This document shows positions 8,144 to 16,441 of a stretch of 24,617 nt of DNA, in pieces. The notes under the pieces are model-generated. The model did not search any database, had not been told where the DNA came from, and was given only the letters and a program-made list of their open reading frames with translations. The translations under genes and the position numbers were made by a program. Position 1 is the first letter of the stretch, and each line of letters begins with the position of its first letter. The stretch lies in the IMG/VR virus record IMGVR_UViG_3300025082_000069, positions 1 through 24,617 of that record; one strand, given 5' to 3'. The stretch is from a virus.

Positions 8144-8923
8144 CTAAACTTGACCTAAGAGTCCACCAGAACCTAGTGGGCCTATCCCCAGTGGATCGGC
8201 TAATGGGTCGGCGGTTAATAGACCACCCGGAGGCATGGTGGGTAACATTGGTCCCGCCATAGGAGCTACATCTGGAATTGCAAAAGTCATAGGCCGCATA
8301 CCGGGAAAATTTGCCAGCATAGGATAAGCCTGCTCCATCATCTGTGGCGTAAGAAGCGGTATCCCGGCTAAGTAACCCGGCGCTTCATCGGTCAAAGTAC
8401 CAGCATGGTACTGCTGGGCTTGCGATAAATTGGGGGATAATCCAGAAGAAGTTTCATACTTTGCTATTGCTGCAATAGGATCAGTCCTGAACTCAGAAGC
8501 AAAGTCAGGGTGTCTTGCTGTCAGCAACTCTATGTAATCATCATAATCAGTTCGGCTGGGCTTGCCTGTCATCTGACTAAATACATAGGGGTTTAGACCC
8601 GGAGACACCTGTTCCAGAGTTCTAGGGTCCACTACCGCAGAATATCTGGGAACTCTGTCTTGTTCGTAGACCGAATCATCTTGTGGCCCATACGGTTTGG
8701 TAGGATCAATTGCCCCCAACCTGTCCTCCTCAAGTTTTGCTTGATAAGGAGTTAAGAGAGATGGTGAATATTCCTGCGGCACTTTCCCCGGAACAACGGG
8801 GAGTGGGGAATAAAATGGATTATCGCTACCATATCCACTCATAACCCTAGTGGCAGGAGCTAATGCCCCACCCGCAATATTCGCCAACAATTCCTGTAAC
8901 GTTTTTCTTCTTCGCTCTGGCAT
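8144..8923 (-). CDS. Proline-rich virion-region protein of unknown function (259 aa)
   Basis: ATG 8923 overlaps the TAA of the nozzle-like gene (TAATG), so the two are coupled. The N-terminus is basic (MPERRRKTLQELL). Residues 54-61 read PSLLTPYQ, a string also present in the 852-aa protein at 21437. The body is rich in proline, tyrosine and aspartate, and the last 70 residues are a Pro/Gly/Met/Leu-rich low-complexity tail ending GGLLGQV. There is no signal peptide or membrane helix. It could be a small structural or internal virion component, since it is translated with the tail protein before it. The family is not recognised. Confidence 0.55.
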   Translation of the reverse strand: MPERRRKTLQELLANIAGGALAPATRVMSGYGSDNPFYSPLPVVPGKVPQEYSPSLLTPYQAKLEEDRLGAIDPTKPYGPQDDSVYEQDRVPRYSAVVDPRTLEQVSPGLNPYVFSQMTGKPSRTDYDDYIELLTARHPDFASEFRTDPIAAIAKYETSSGLSPNLSQAQQYHAGTLTDEAPGYLAGIPLLTPQMMEQAYPMLANFPGMRPMTFAIPDVAPMAGPMLPTMPPGGLLTADPLADPLGIGPLGSGGLLGQV

Positions 8924-10536
8924 TAGTTCATCTTGGAACCGCGAACCCCTGCGTTACTAACATCCAGAGAATAGCCGTCCAATCTCCATGTTTGATCTCC
9001 GGTGGATTCAAATTTCACACCGATATACTTTCCGGTTACTCTAACGGGAACCTTTGATTGTGAATCAGGATTAAATGTATATGGGCCTTCCCATGCTACT
9101 GATTCTTCAGTAGACATCTGACTGCCTACATAAACATTCACAGTAGTAGAACCTGATACCGACATCTTAGGCCAGACTGAGGTAACGTGTTTAACCATTG
9201 CCTGATTGGGCTGATTCTGTTCATCCATAGACAGTCCAGTTCTTTCAATATAGGAAGTCATATTAGTACCGTCTGACGTATTTCCGGTGTTGTTTCTGTA
9301 CAATTTTGTATCAGTAGGAGATACCATAACCAGAGTTTTACCTTCCTTACTTGTAAAGGAAGATGAAGTAATATCATTCCAGTTTAATGTTTCAGATGTC
9401 CAGGTCGTACTAGCAGCATTCCATGAAGCGGCAGAAGTAGGATCGGCTTGAGTACCGTATCCGATAAACCCCAAGTTTGGAATATCACGCTCTGTAAATG
9501 TCTGGTTTATCCAGTTATAAACTAGTGCTTTATCGCACTGGGTATCGGAATTACCAGAAGTTACATAACAGGCCCACATCTCTGTATTAGCATAATCCGC
9601 TACTACAAATGATTTCTCATATTCATCACCATTGATATTACCAAATACATAATCCCGCATTTTATGTGGAAGTATGGATTTAATCTGTCTACCATCATTG
9701 ACATACATATCACCATTACCAAAGATGAAATGCCCACCATCAAATTCCACTACGCAGTTCTTGGATAATGCGCCGACAGTTGGAGATAGTTGACGAAACG
9801 AGAAGATGAACGGAGTTCCAACATACGTCATCGAGTAAGTGGAATCTTCTTTATAGATCATAAAGGCGTCACCAAGAGGTACACCATCTACAATCTTTCC
9901 CCTGGTATCAGCTAATTCATACTCACCAGCGTCTACCGTTGCAGACGTTTCATCCCATGACGTAGGAACAGCCTGTGTAGCCCCCTCTGTTGACCATTTT
10001 ACAAGTCTTGTATATGGAACAGAAGACTTCTTTATATTCAGGGCAATCAGGAAGGAGCGGAATGCTCTTACAGAATAGGCTTCTGTTGAGGCAGGCCAAT
10101 TACTCAAGTCTGCCATCTTGGTGGATGTAGACGGCACACCTGAACTCAACGCCCAGAATTGCGGGTCATCAAAGCCGTTAGCCATGATAAGAACACCACC
10201 TAATACGGTGGATGTCCAACCTTCTTTTGCGGTAGCACTGTAATCACCGCCAGATGTTCTGGTTATGTCAGTCCATGACGATCCGTTGTGGACGTATATC
10301 TTAGCCAGCCCACCTATGATCCAGTAGTTGGAACCGCCTATTTCAAGATTGACAATATGATAGGGCGCAACAGGACAGGAGGCCATAACTTCCTTATAGC
10401 CGGGGGTTTTCTGAATAGCCCCATGCTCCGCCCTTATATTATTGCCATCCGTCCAGACATTAGGAGGCAGTTGCCAAGAATTTATATCTTTGACAATCCC
10501 CATCTGCCCGACATTATCAATCGGTATAAGAGCCAC
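8923..10536 (-). CDS. Probable tail nozzle / beta-propeller tail protein (537 aa)
   Basis: The start is a GTG at 10536 with a strong GAGG eight bases upstream. The protein is almost entirely beta, opening with MALIPIDNVGQMGIVKDINS, then a strand-rich body with repeated short aromatic blocks (NYWIIGGLAKIYVHNGSSW, GHFIFGNGDMYVNDGRQI, SFVVADYANTEMWACYV). It closes with a jelly-roll-like segment ending WRLDGYSLDVSNAGVRGSKMN. This pattern, and a length above 500 residues just after the fibre genes, match the tail proteins of environmental short-tailed phages that form the nozzle below the adaptor ring. The opening 'own a value, plot it on a grid' type of repeated strands suggests a propeller. Assignment is by pattern and context, not by a diagnostic motif. 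Confidence 0.65.
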   Translation of the reverse strand: MALIPIDNVGQMGIVKDINSWQLPPNVWTDGNNIRAEHGAIQKTPGYKEVMASCPVAPYHIVNLEIGGSNYWIIGGLAKIYVHNGSSWTDITRTSGGDYSATAKEGWTSTVLGGVLIMANGFDDPQFWALSSGVPSTSTKMADLSNWPASTEAYSVRAFRSFLIALNIKKSSVPYTRLVKWSTEGATQAVPTSWDETSATVDAGEYELADTRGKIVDGVPLGDAFMIYKEDSTYSMTYVGTPFIFSFRQLSPTVGALSKNCVVEFDGGHFIFGNGDMYVNDGRQIKSILPHKMRDYVFGNINGDEYEKSFVVADYANTEMWACYVTSGNSDTQCDKALVYNWINQTFTERDIPNLGFIGYGTQADPTSAASWNAASTTWTSETLNWNDITSSSFTSKEGKTLVMVSPTDTKLYRNNTGNTSDGTNMTSYIERTGLSMDEQNQPNQAMVKHVTSVWPKMSVSGSTTVNVYVGSQMSTEESVAWEGPYTFNPDSQSKVPVRVTGKYIGVKFESTGDQTWRLDGYSLDVSNAGVRGSKMN

Positions 10537-10539
10537 TAT

Positions 10540-10962
10540 TTATTCCTCATCCAAGTCCCACAATTGTGTTTCTTCATTCCAGCTATAGATGATAAGACGA
10601 CCTTGGTCATCATACTTATCAGTTACTGGCATTGGCACTGGCGCTTCCCATGTGCAAGTTGGTTCATCCAGTAACCAACTGTCATAAGGTTTAGGCGGGA
10701 TAAACGCATCTCTGGAGGAATCATAGGTGTAACCGATCCCAGCGTAATTTTTACGAAGAACAATGCCGCCATCCGGTTCTTCACTATTTGGAGCGTAATG
10801 GATACCTCCTCTGGTATTGTACGAAGTACGCTTACATACTTGACCATGAAATTCTCCATACCAAGTTTCCGGGTCTTTACCTTCAAGCAATTCGTTTTCG
10901 TCCTTGCCTTTAATAACCCAAGTGACAATATTATTTTCGTTTACAAAAGCGTAATGTGCCAT
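10540..10962 (-). CDS. Conserved small phage protein in the fibre cluster (140 aa)
   Basis: The chosen start is ATG 10962, giving MAHYAFVNENNIVTWVIKG. It overlaps the TAA of the glycine-rich gene (TAATG) and has GGAG about nine bases upstream, so an in-frame TTG five codons earlier is not needed. The features NYAGIGYTYD, DAFIPPKPYDSWLLDE and a Trp-rich C-terminus (IYSWNEETQLWDLDEE) are typical of a small protein family common in cyanophages and other marine phages, usually near tail fibre genes. Its function is not established. A fibre-associated or virion structural role follows only from its neighbours: the glycine-rich adhesin before it and the nozzle-like gene four bases after it. Confidence 0.7.
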   Translation of the reverse strand: MAHYAFVNENNIVTWVIKGKDENELLEGKDPETWYGEFHGQVCKRTSYNTRGGIHYAPNSEEPDGGIVLRKNYAGIGYTYDSSRDAFIPPKPYDSWLLDEPTCTWEAPVPMPVTDKYDDQGRLIIYSWNEETQLWDLDEE

Positions 10963-11870
10963 TATGCTGCGCTCCAACTCACGTTATCTGAACCATCGGT
11001 AAAGGTAGTCACTGACGTACCCCCAGCCGTAGCTGTGGATGCTGTAAGTGATCCACCAACTGTTATAGTATAATCATCGGAATAACTGAGAATAACTAAA
11101 CCAGAGCCACCGGCACCGCCGCCAACAGTTTGTCCACCGCCGCCGCCACCACCACCGCCTGTATTTGCCGAGCCAGCATTTCCTGCTTGAGACGAAGTTC
11201 TGGTTCCAGCACCACCTCCGCCAGAACCACCTGCAGCCGCCGAGCCGCCATCCCAAGCACCGCCACCTCCGCCACCACCGCGAGTAACTGACGATCCCGT
11301 AATCGCTGACGAAACGCCATTGCCACCAGCACCAGCTTGACTTCCCGATCTGCCAGTGCCAACCACTCCTGCACCACCACCACCACCACCAACTACATAG
11401 GTAGCGGCAATATGATAACCAAGACCACCATCATATCCCTGATTTGCAGTACCACTTCCCACTGCTGTCGATGCCTCATTCCCGGCCCCACCGCCACCAC
11501 CACCAGAACCGCCAGCCCGACCATCGGCACCATGGCTACCACCGCCACCTCCGCCAATTGCGGTGTATGTTGAAAAAGTAGAATTACTTCCATCACCTCC
11601 CGCGGTACTAGCACCGGCTGCGGAACCACCACCACCGATAGTTACGTTGAAATTGGTTCCTAAAGCTAGTGTTGGCGCTGCTCCAGCAGAGTCACCACCT
11701 CCAGAACTTTCGCCAGAAACGGTAGAAATATAGCCGCCAGCCCCGCCACCACCGCCGCCATAGGAACCACCACCGGCGCCTGCGCCTGCAATACAAATAA
11801 AAGAAACTTCAACCCCTGTAGTTACTCCAGCGGTTCCCATTAATGCAGCTTTAAATGCTCCTAGTGGCAT
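10962..11870 (-). CDS. Glycine-rich tail adhesin-like protein (302 aa)
   Basis: The start MPLGAFKAALMG at 11870 is chosen because AGGA lies seven bases before the ATG. An open frame continues 14 codons upstream but has no binding site. Residues ~30-255 consist of many poly-glycine runs of 4-9 residues separated by short variable segments, forming the kind of packed polyglycine-II bundle known from T4-like gp38 adhesins. After the last run comes GGSGLVILSYSDDYTITVGG, a motif typical of glycine-rich phage proteins, and a short beta tail. The variable segments between glycine runs are likely receptor-contacting loops. It lies between a TAAELN-type fibre and the 140-aa conserved protein, so it probably forms or caps a fibre tip. 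Confidence 0.75.
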   Translation of the reverse strand: MPLGAFKAALMGTAGVTTGVEVSFICIAGAGAGGGSYGGGGGGAGGYISTVSGESSGGGDSAGAAPTLALGTNFNVTIGGGGSAAGASTAGGDGSNSTFSTYTAIGGGGGGSHGADGRAGGSGGGGGGAGNEASTAVGSGTANQGYDGGLGYHIAATYVVGGGGGGAGVVGTGRSGSQAGAGGNGVSSAITGSSVTRGGGGGGGAWDGGSAAAGGSGGGGAGTRTSSQAGNAGSANTGGGGGGGGGQTVGGGAGGSGLVILSYSDDYTITVGGSLTASTATAGGTSVTTFTDGSDNVSWSAA

Positions 11871-11880
11871 AATCTTATCC

Positions 11881-12699
11881 TCATGGTGATTGCATATCTG
11901 TTCCAGCAGCAAAGCCGTACCAGATTACTCCACCATCTACAGTTGTAAATGTTAAAATATCTATTCCACTAGACGTTAATGTGGGTTCTGTTCCACTAGC
12001 CCAATCGACTGCACCGGGCCAAACTGTTCCACTATTAGATGCGCCATTGGTAAGTATTAACGTGAATGAACAGCAACTGCCAGAATCGGAGGGGTTATCA
12101 AATGTATAGGTCGTTTCTGATGCAGTCTGCGTAGCAGTTACAACATTACCAAGCAAGAGATCAATGGACTGACTGCCGCCCCCAGTATTACCAATTGCAT
12201 TTACTGTTTCCCCGTAATCCTTAAACTCAGGACGCTGTACAATCTTATCTGCGTGATTAACAACACCACTGGCATCAGCGGTAACTGCCTTGGAATTTTC
12301 AACAGTACCCAGAGTCGTGATATCGTTGTAGTTCAACTCTGCTGCCGTAGCGGTAACCCCGTCTACAATATTTAACTCAGCCGCCGTTGAAGTAACACCG
12401 TCCAGAATATTGAGTTCTGCTGCCGTGGATGTAACACCATCTAAGATATTGAGTTCGGCAGCGGTACTTGTTACCCCATCCAAGATATTTAGTTCAGCAG
12501 CCGTAGAGGTTACACCATCCATGATGTTTAACTCTGCCTCAGAAGCACTGATAGCAGTTGTTCCTGAAAGGCCGCTGAACTGGGTCTTCAGGACAGTTTT
12601 CAACATCCTTAGATGGTCATCCCCCTGCGCTACAGAATCGCTGGTAGTCGGATTTGTAGCCGTTAATTGGCTAATATATGTTGCGCTTTCTAATGCCAT
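11881..12699 (-). CDS. Tail fibre protein with 13-residue TAAELN repeats (272 aa)
   Basis: ATG 12699 is preceded by AGAGGA. The N-terminus (ATYISQLTATNPTTSDSVAQ then GDDHLRMLKTVLKTQF) is a standard phage fibre attachment segment. Residues ~56-120 are five tandem 13-residue units ELNI(L/M/V)DGVT(S/A)TAA plus a final partial unit, forming a slender repetitive shaft. Next comes TTLGTVENSKAVTADASG, a linker shared with the 597-aa fibre. The C-terminal ~120 residues start with RPEFKDYGETVNAIG and end VDGGVIWYGFAAGTDMQSP, a diverged version of the tip domain found in the other two fibres. It probably makes a homotrimeric fibre. The shared shaft and tip architecture with its upstream neighbour suggests they arose by duplication. 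Confidence 0.82.
   Translation of the reverse strand: MALESATYISQLTATNPTTSDSVAQGDDHLRMLKTVLKTQFSGLSGTTAISASEAELNIMDGVTSTAAELNILDGVTSTAAELNILDGVTSTAAELNILDGVTSTAAELNIVDGVTATAAELNYNDITTLGTVENSKAVTADASGVVNHADKIVQRPEFKDYGETVNAIGNTGGGSQSIDLLLGNVVTATQTASETTYTFDNPSDSGSCCSFTLILTNGASNSGTVWPGAVDWASGTEPTLTSSGIDILTFTTVDGGVIWYGFAAGTDMQSP
12340..12534. repeat. Five 39-bp tandem units encoding ELNI-x-DGVT-x-TAA
   Basis: Five consecutive units of exactly 39 bases encode the 13-residue fibre repeat on the minus strand. The protein units are almost identical, but the DNA is not. The Ser of VTS is written TCT, AGT, TCC and TCA in successive units (the fifth has Ala), and Gly alternates GGT/GGG. The repeat therefore exists mainly at protein level. 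Confidence 0.9.
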
Positions 12700-12711
12700 T
12701 CTTTTATCCTC

Positions 12712-14505
12712 TTATGAATTGGCAAATTCTTTGCCAGCAACAAATCCATACCAGTTAGTTCCGCCGTCAAAGGTAGTGAAGGTTACGCAATCAGTTCCTG
12801 AAGATGTCATAAGGTTGTTACTTGTATCACCTCCGCCAGCCCAGTAGACAGCATTTCCGCCACCACCATTCGCACCAGCAAGGAATGTACCGGTACAGCT
12901 TCCCAAGTTGGTTCCCAGAATGGTTACCGAATTGGAGTGGGAAGATACTGCATTGACGATTCCGATATTAAAAGTACCTCCACCCGACATCGTTAGGGTT
13001 TGAACATTGCCGTCTTCTAAATCAATATCAAAAGCGGCAGTCTTGGAACCAATAGCATTTACAGTTTCTGAATAATCCGTAAGTCTTGGCTTCGTAACCT
13101 GTTGATCGTCAGCAGCTAATGTTCCTGTCATCGTTCCACCAGCAAGGGGCAGCGCAGCAATATCTGATAACACCTCAGATGCGCTTCTACCTTCTACTGC
13201 GGTTCCGTCAATTTTCAGGAAGTCATTGTCAGCAACGCCAGAAGCATACTGGGCTACGTCGTACTGTGAAATACCCTGTGCAACAGATAGTTCAGTGCTT
13301 GTTATTTCCAGGCCACCGTTGGACATAAGATCGGTGCTGAAGGTAGTGCTGGTTAAATCCAGTCCATCACCCGCGGTGTAGGTCGTATTAGTATCAGTGC
13401 CGGTAATGGTTAGGGTGTCGCCACTCATTGCGGTAGCAACATTTGAACCTCCAGCAATAGTTAAAGTATCGCCGGGAGATATGCCCGTAGAACCTGAGTC
13501 ACCCGCTACAGTCGTATCGGCGGTTGTCTGGGCATCTACATACGCTTTAATTGATTGCTGAGTAGAAAGGTTTGATGCACTGTCTGATGACATGTCATCT
13601 TCGTCTGCAATGCCCTTACCATCAAGCAGATTAAGTTCAGCCGCAGAAGCTGTTACCAGAGTACCCGCTAGTTTCAGGCCACCATCCACAAGATCGTGAG
13701 ATGCAATATTAAGAATCTGATCTCCATCAGTAGCACCAACAGTGACTACACTTGATGCCTGTGTAAGAGCCTTAGAATCTTCTGATGTACCAAGCGTTGT
13801 AACATCCAGATAATTCAATTCGGCAGTTGTACCAGTATATCCATCAATTAAATTTAACTCAGTCGCAGATGCTGTAACCAGCGTTCCACCAAGTTTTAAC
13901 CCATTCGTACCATCATGTGAAGCAACATCAAAGTCAATTGCTCCATCCGATATCGTTACATCCTGATCTTCATTGATGGATATTGCAGCAGTTGTACCAA
14001 CCGCAGAGCCTAGTCCTATGACTAGATCATCAGTAGTGTCGTCAAGACCAACATAGAAGTCTTGGGCGTTGCCGTCAAAGACAATCTTCTGATCCTCTGC
14101 GCCACCATCACCTACTGTTAGGTTTCCGCCGACTATAAGATCGCTGGTAAATCTGCCGGTATCATTGACATCAAGAGCGTATGAAGGGCTGGTATCACCA
14201 ATCCCTACACTTTGACCTTTCAGTGTAATAACGGCACTGCCATCTAAATATAGGTCAGTCCTAGCATTACCCGCGCCATTGTTAATCTGGAAATTTGAAG
14301 AATTGGCAGCATTATTATCCATTTCAAATATCTGGTCACCAGAAGAAGTCTCCATCTCCATAGTGTTACCGAGATTAATTTTACTGACATCAATGGCTGC
14401 ATCAGATGCTACATCTGCATTGGCAATCGTACCGTCAAGAATCATAGTAGTGGTTACGGTATCCGTTCCACCACCTTGTGTTACTGCAAAATTACTTAAT
14501 GACAT
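12712..14505 (-). CDS. Long tail fibre protein (597 aa)
   Basis: ATG 14505 has a strong GAGGGGG site eight bases upstream, just after the adaptor gene stop. The first 50 residues (ending MILDGTIANADVASDAAIDV) are a common fibre collar-type module. Residues ~61-133 (EMDNNAANSSN, VGIGDTSPSYALDV) match the 317-aa fibre. The centre (~135-465) holds ATELNLIDG and TAELNYLD repeats, GDTLTI units and other beta-shaft sequences. Residues 470-597 (TDYSETVNAIG, TLTMSGGGTFNIGI, TTFDGGTNWYGF) are the tip domain also found in the 317-aa fibre and, diverged, in the 272-aa one. The beta-rich repetitive nature indicates an elongated trimeric fibre for host recognition. It is the first gene of the fibre block. 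Confidence 0.82.
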   Translation of the reverse strand: MSLSNFAVTQGGGTDTVTTTMILDGTIANADVASDAAIDVSKINLGNTMEMETSSGDQIFEMDNNAANSSNFQINNGAGNARTDLYLDGSAVITLKGQSVGIGDTSPSYALDVNDTGRFTSDLIVGGNLTVGDGGAEDQKIVFDGNAQDFYVGLDDTTDDLVIGLGSAVGTTAAISINEDQDVTISDGAIDFDVASHDGTNGLKLGGTLVTASATELNLIDGYTGTTAELNYLDVTTLGTSEDSKALTQASSVVTVGATDGDQILNIASHDLVDGGLKLAGTLVTASAAELNLLDGKGIADEDDMSSDSASNLSTQQSIKAYVDAQTTADTTVAGDSGSTGISPGDTLTIAGGSNVATAMSGDTLTITGTDTNTTYTAGDGLDLTSTTFSTDLMSNGGLEITSTELSVAQGISQYDVAQYASGVADNDFLKIDGTAVEGRSASEVLSDIAALPLAGGTMTGTLAADDQQVTKPRLTDYSETVNAIGSKTAAFDIDLEDGNVQTLTMSGGGTFNIGIVNAVSSHSNSVTILGTNLGSCTGTFLAGANGGGGNAVYWAGGGDTSNNLMTSSGTDCVTFTTFDGGTNWYGFVAGKEFANS

Positions 14506-14517
14506 TTATATCCCCCT

Positions 14518-15144
14518 CTAGGGTGTTCCACTAGCGCTCATCACTCTCAAGTTCGAGCCTGAATGACGATCTTTGTTGTCCTGACTCTGAATACTTGCCA
14601 CTGCCTTCTCGAACGCACCCAGCCATACCGGAATTCTTTGGTCGTTCATAATGAAGGGTTCTGCTTCCAGCAATGTTCCGTATAAATACACGTTCGGATA
14701 ATTTGTCAGCATGTCGTTTGTGGTTGCTGAGTCGGATAGAGCTGTGAATGTTTTGTAGTAGAGCATCGAGGTTGTGTAGACAGCATCCGGGCCTGGTCCC
14801 AGGCGAACGTTGTCTGCGATGATCGTGAATACCTGGGGTTTGGCTTGAGCGCTTCCCGCCCATAATCTCGTCATCATTTCCGGTGTGATGTAAGCGAGTG
14901 GCGTCAGCGGATCTGTTGAGAGATGAAATTCCTTCATCTGCACGAAGCCTGTCGGCAGTGAGTATTCCCGTGTTCCTGCGACCGTGGATATTGCGGTGGA
15001 TACGGTTTCCATTTCTCTTATCCGCAACTCCCGAAACCGGGCTTCAGCCAAAACAATAAACTCCGGTATCCGATCGGTCAGGTCACTCCTGTCCAGCCAG
15101 TTAGCTGCTGCTGTCTGTAGTTCTGAATAAGTGCTTATTGCCAT
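14518..15144 (-). CDS. Head-tail adaptor protein (SU10-type, 208 aa)
   Basis: The protein begins MAISTYSELQTAAANWLDRSDL with an amphipathic helix, then IPEFIVLAEARFRELRIREME. It has a central beta region (STVAGTREYSLPTGFVQMKEF, ITPEMMTRLW) and the signature stretch NVYLYGTLLEAEPFIMNDQRIPVWLGAFEKAV. That arrangement is characteristic of the phage adaptor family of SU10-like and related short-tailed phages. The adaptor forms a ring under the portal to which the tail nozzle attaches, which agrees with its position between head-completion genes and tail/fibre genes. The start overlaps the end of the preceding gene by ten bases. No anomalies are seen. Confidence 0.8.
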   Translation of the reverse strand: MAISTYSELQTAAANWLDRSDLTDRIPEFIVLAEARFRELRIREMETVSTAISTVAGTREYSLPTGFVQMKEFHLSTDPLTPLAYITPEMMTRLWAGSAQAKPQVFTIIADNVRLGPGPDAVYTTSMLYYKTFTALSDSATTNDMLTNYPNVYLYGTLLEAEPFIMNDQRIPVWLGAFEKAVASIQSQDNKDRHSGSNLRVMSASGTP

Positions 15145-15800
15145 TTTCTATGTTCCGGTGGCTTAGAGTGGCCTTTCCAATCAGGGGGAGGCGGTGTTAA
15201 GTAAGAGAAATCGTTAGGACCTTTTAGGAATCCATAACGCTTTCCATAATGCGGTACGACCTTGCCAAGAGGAAACCTACCTGCGAATTTAAGCAGTGGG
15301 CATACTTCAGGTAACCATAAGTCTATGCCACGCCCCTTAGCAAACCCTAGTAGGTACTCCACGTTGGGTCGTTCATCCATGTACTCATCGGCATGGCCCC
15401 AACCACCCTGACCTATAAGATCAACGCCCCAAACCCCTACCTTGTCAACCCCTTCAAATATAGCCAACCCCAGCATATAAGCTATTGAGGAATTGTAATA
15501 ATCACCCACAAGGGCAGACACTTCTTCCAGAGGATATTCAATGGCGTTAGGAATATCAGGATATGCTTGCTGCATATATAAGGGGGCATCCAGTTCCCTC
15601 AACCTATCCTCGTAGCCGTGCCTATAAAATGATGGCGTTGCCTTCCTTATACACTCCAATGGATGTATATCGAATAGCCTATCGAAATAGGGCCACCCAT
15701 CTTCATCCCACGGTAATCCCCATACTTCCCAATCCGGGTCTTCATATGGCGCGTCATCATGGGTGGAGGGTGCAAGCCCTACAATCGCTACTTGCCTCAA
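15135..15800 (-). CDS. Rossmann-like phage protein of unknown function (221 aa)
   Basis: The start is a TTG at 15800 overlapping the previous TGA (TTGA). It is chosen because it leaves the conserved first strand VAIVGLAPSTHDDAPYEDPDWEVWGLP intact and no ATG lies nearby. The opening VAIVGLAPS, a later helix-strand pair (SSIAYMLGLAIFEGVDKVGVWGVDLIG) and NVEYLLGFAKGRGIDLWLPE give an alternating beta/alpha pattern like a Rossmann-type nucleotide- or sugar-nucleotide-binding fold. Proteins with this pattern recur in phage genomes, often annotated as hypothetical. The C-terminal 35 residues are Pro/Lys-rich and probably extended. An enzymatic role such as modification of a surface sugar is possible but not shown. 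Its position inside the head-tail completion genes is unexpected for an enzyme. Confidence 0.6.
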   Translation of the reverse strand: MRQVAIVGLAPSTHDDAPYEDPDWEVWGLPWDEDGWPYFDRLFDIHPLECIRKATPSFYRHGYEDRLRELDAPLYMQQAYPDIPNAIEYPLEEVSALVGDYYNSSIAYMLGLAIFEGVDKVGVWGVDLIGQGGWGHADEYMDERPNVEYLLGFAKGRGIDLWLPEVCPLLKFAGRFPLGKVVPHYGKRYGFLKGPNDFSYLTPPPPDWKGHSKPPEHRKWQ

Positions 15801-16105
15801 ACGTGAACAAGCCTCATGGTTACATTAGAACCGCCTACTCTCTGGTGGTGCATGTACTGAGACACACCAGAACCGGAAAACTTCGGCACGTTTATGAATG
15901 TGAGGCCAGCGGCTAATTTCAGATCATTAGCAGTGCTGACAGAGGCGCTCGATGACGAAGAAAAGTTAAAATAAATTTCGCCGTCACAGTGCACACCTAT
16001 TATCTTCGCGGAACTCACGTTCGTGGCTACGGCAGAGGCACCGACAGTTATCACACTCTGCACATCCCAACGATTGAAAGATCCGTCGTCGCTTCGTCTA
16101 TACAT
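15797..16105 (-). CDS. Small beta-rich virion protein (102 aa)
   Basis: ATG 16105 lies ten bases after the previous stop with AGG upstream. The sequence is almost wholly beta-type (DVQSVITVGASAVATNV, GEIYFNFSSSSSASVST, DLKLAAGLTFINVPKF, NVTMRLVHV), with a serine-rich turn. Such ~100-residue beta-sandwich proteins in the head-completion region of phages are often capsid decoration or minor structural proteins. No specific family is recognised. The gene overlaps the next by four bases (TTGA). Decoration protein is a guess from size, strand content and position. Confidence 0.55.
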   Translation of the reverse strand: MYRRSDDGSFNRWDVQSVITVGASAVATNVSSAKIIGVHCDGEIYFNFSSSSSASVSTANDLKLAAGLTFINVPKFSGSGVSQYMHHQRVGGSNVTMRLVHV

Positions 16106-16114
16106 AATTTTTAC

Positions 16115-16441
16115 CTAGATGTTGGTTGGTGCTACTTTGAAATATTTGAAATCAGGATCGTTCACATACCGGGCGAGTAACTTGGAATCTTTTTCAATAG
16201 CGCCGTTGGTTTCTTTCATCCATCTTTCCCAGATCGTGACTGGAATAGAAGCCGCGTGATGCCACTCGCCACGTTTACCCATCGTGAGCTTGTCGCCGTA
16301 CACATTCATTCGCCGTTTGTTTTCTTCGAGAACAGACGTGACGTCCTGCACGGTGTTAAAGAGGATCGTGTTGTCCACTTCATCAAAGTGCATGTCGGTA
16401 CGACGCTCCGGCGTTTGCTGTAGCACCGCTCTTTTAGACAT
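16115..16441 (-). CDS. Conserved phage head-region protein (108 aa)
   Basis: ATG 16441 lies within the last codons of the 60-aa gene (8-base overlap, ATGTCTAA), so translation is probably coupled. The segments MHFDEVDNTILFNTVQDVTSVLEENKRR, ASIPVTIWERWMKETNG and ARYVNDPDFKYFKVAPTNI match the pattern of a small protein commonly found just after the capsid gene in podovirus-type genomes: an acidic start, a VQDV helix, an IP-x-x-x-x-x-W helix and an LNDP-x-x-x-x-LRT-like end. Its function is not established to my knowledge. A head-completion or virion-associated role is suggested by the constant position. Confidence 0.65.
   Translation of the reverse strand: MSKRAVLQQTPERRTDMHFDEVDNTILFNTVQDVTSVLEENKRRMNVYGDKLTMGKRGEWHHAASIPVTIWERWMKETNGAIEKDSKLLARYVNDPDFKYFKVAPTNI

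Noticed and set aside
11074-11635. Several minus- and plus-strand ORFs in the glycine-rich gene
   Set aside because: They are Trp/Arg- or Val-rich alternative readings of GGN codons and have no independent start signals.
12340-12534. CRISPR array
   Set aside because: The 39-bp units are contiguous, without spacers, in frame, and encode fibre repeats.
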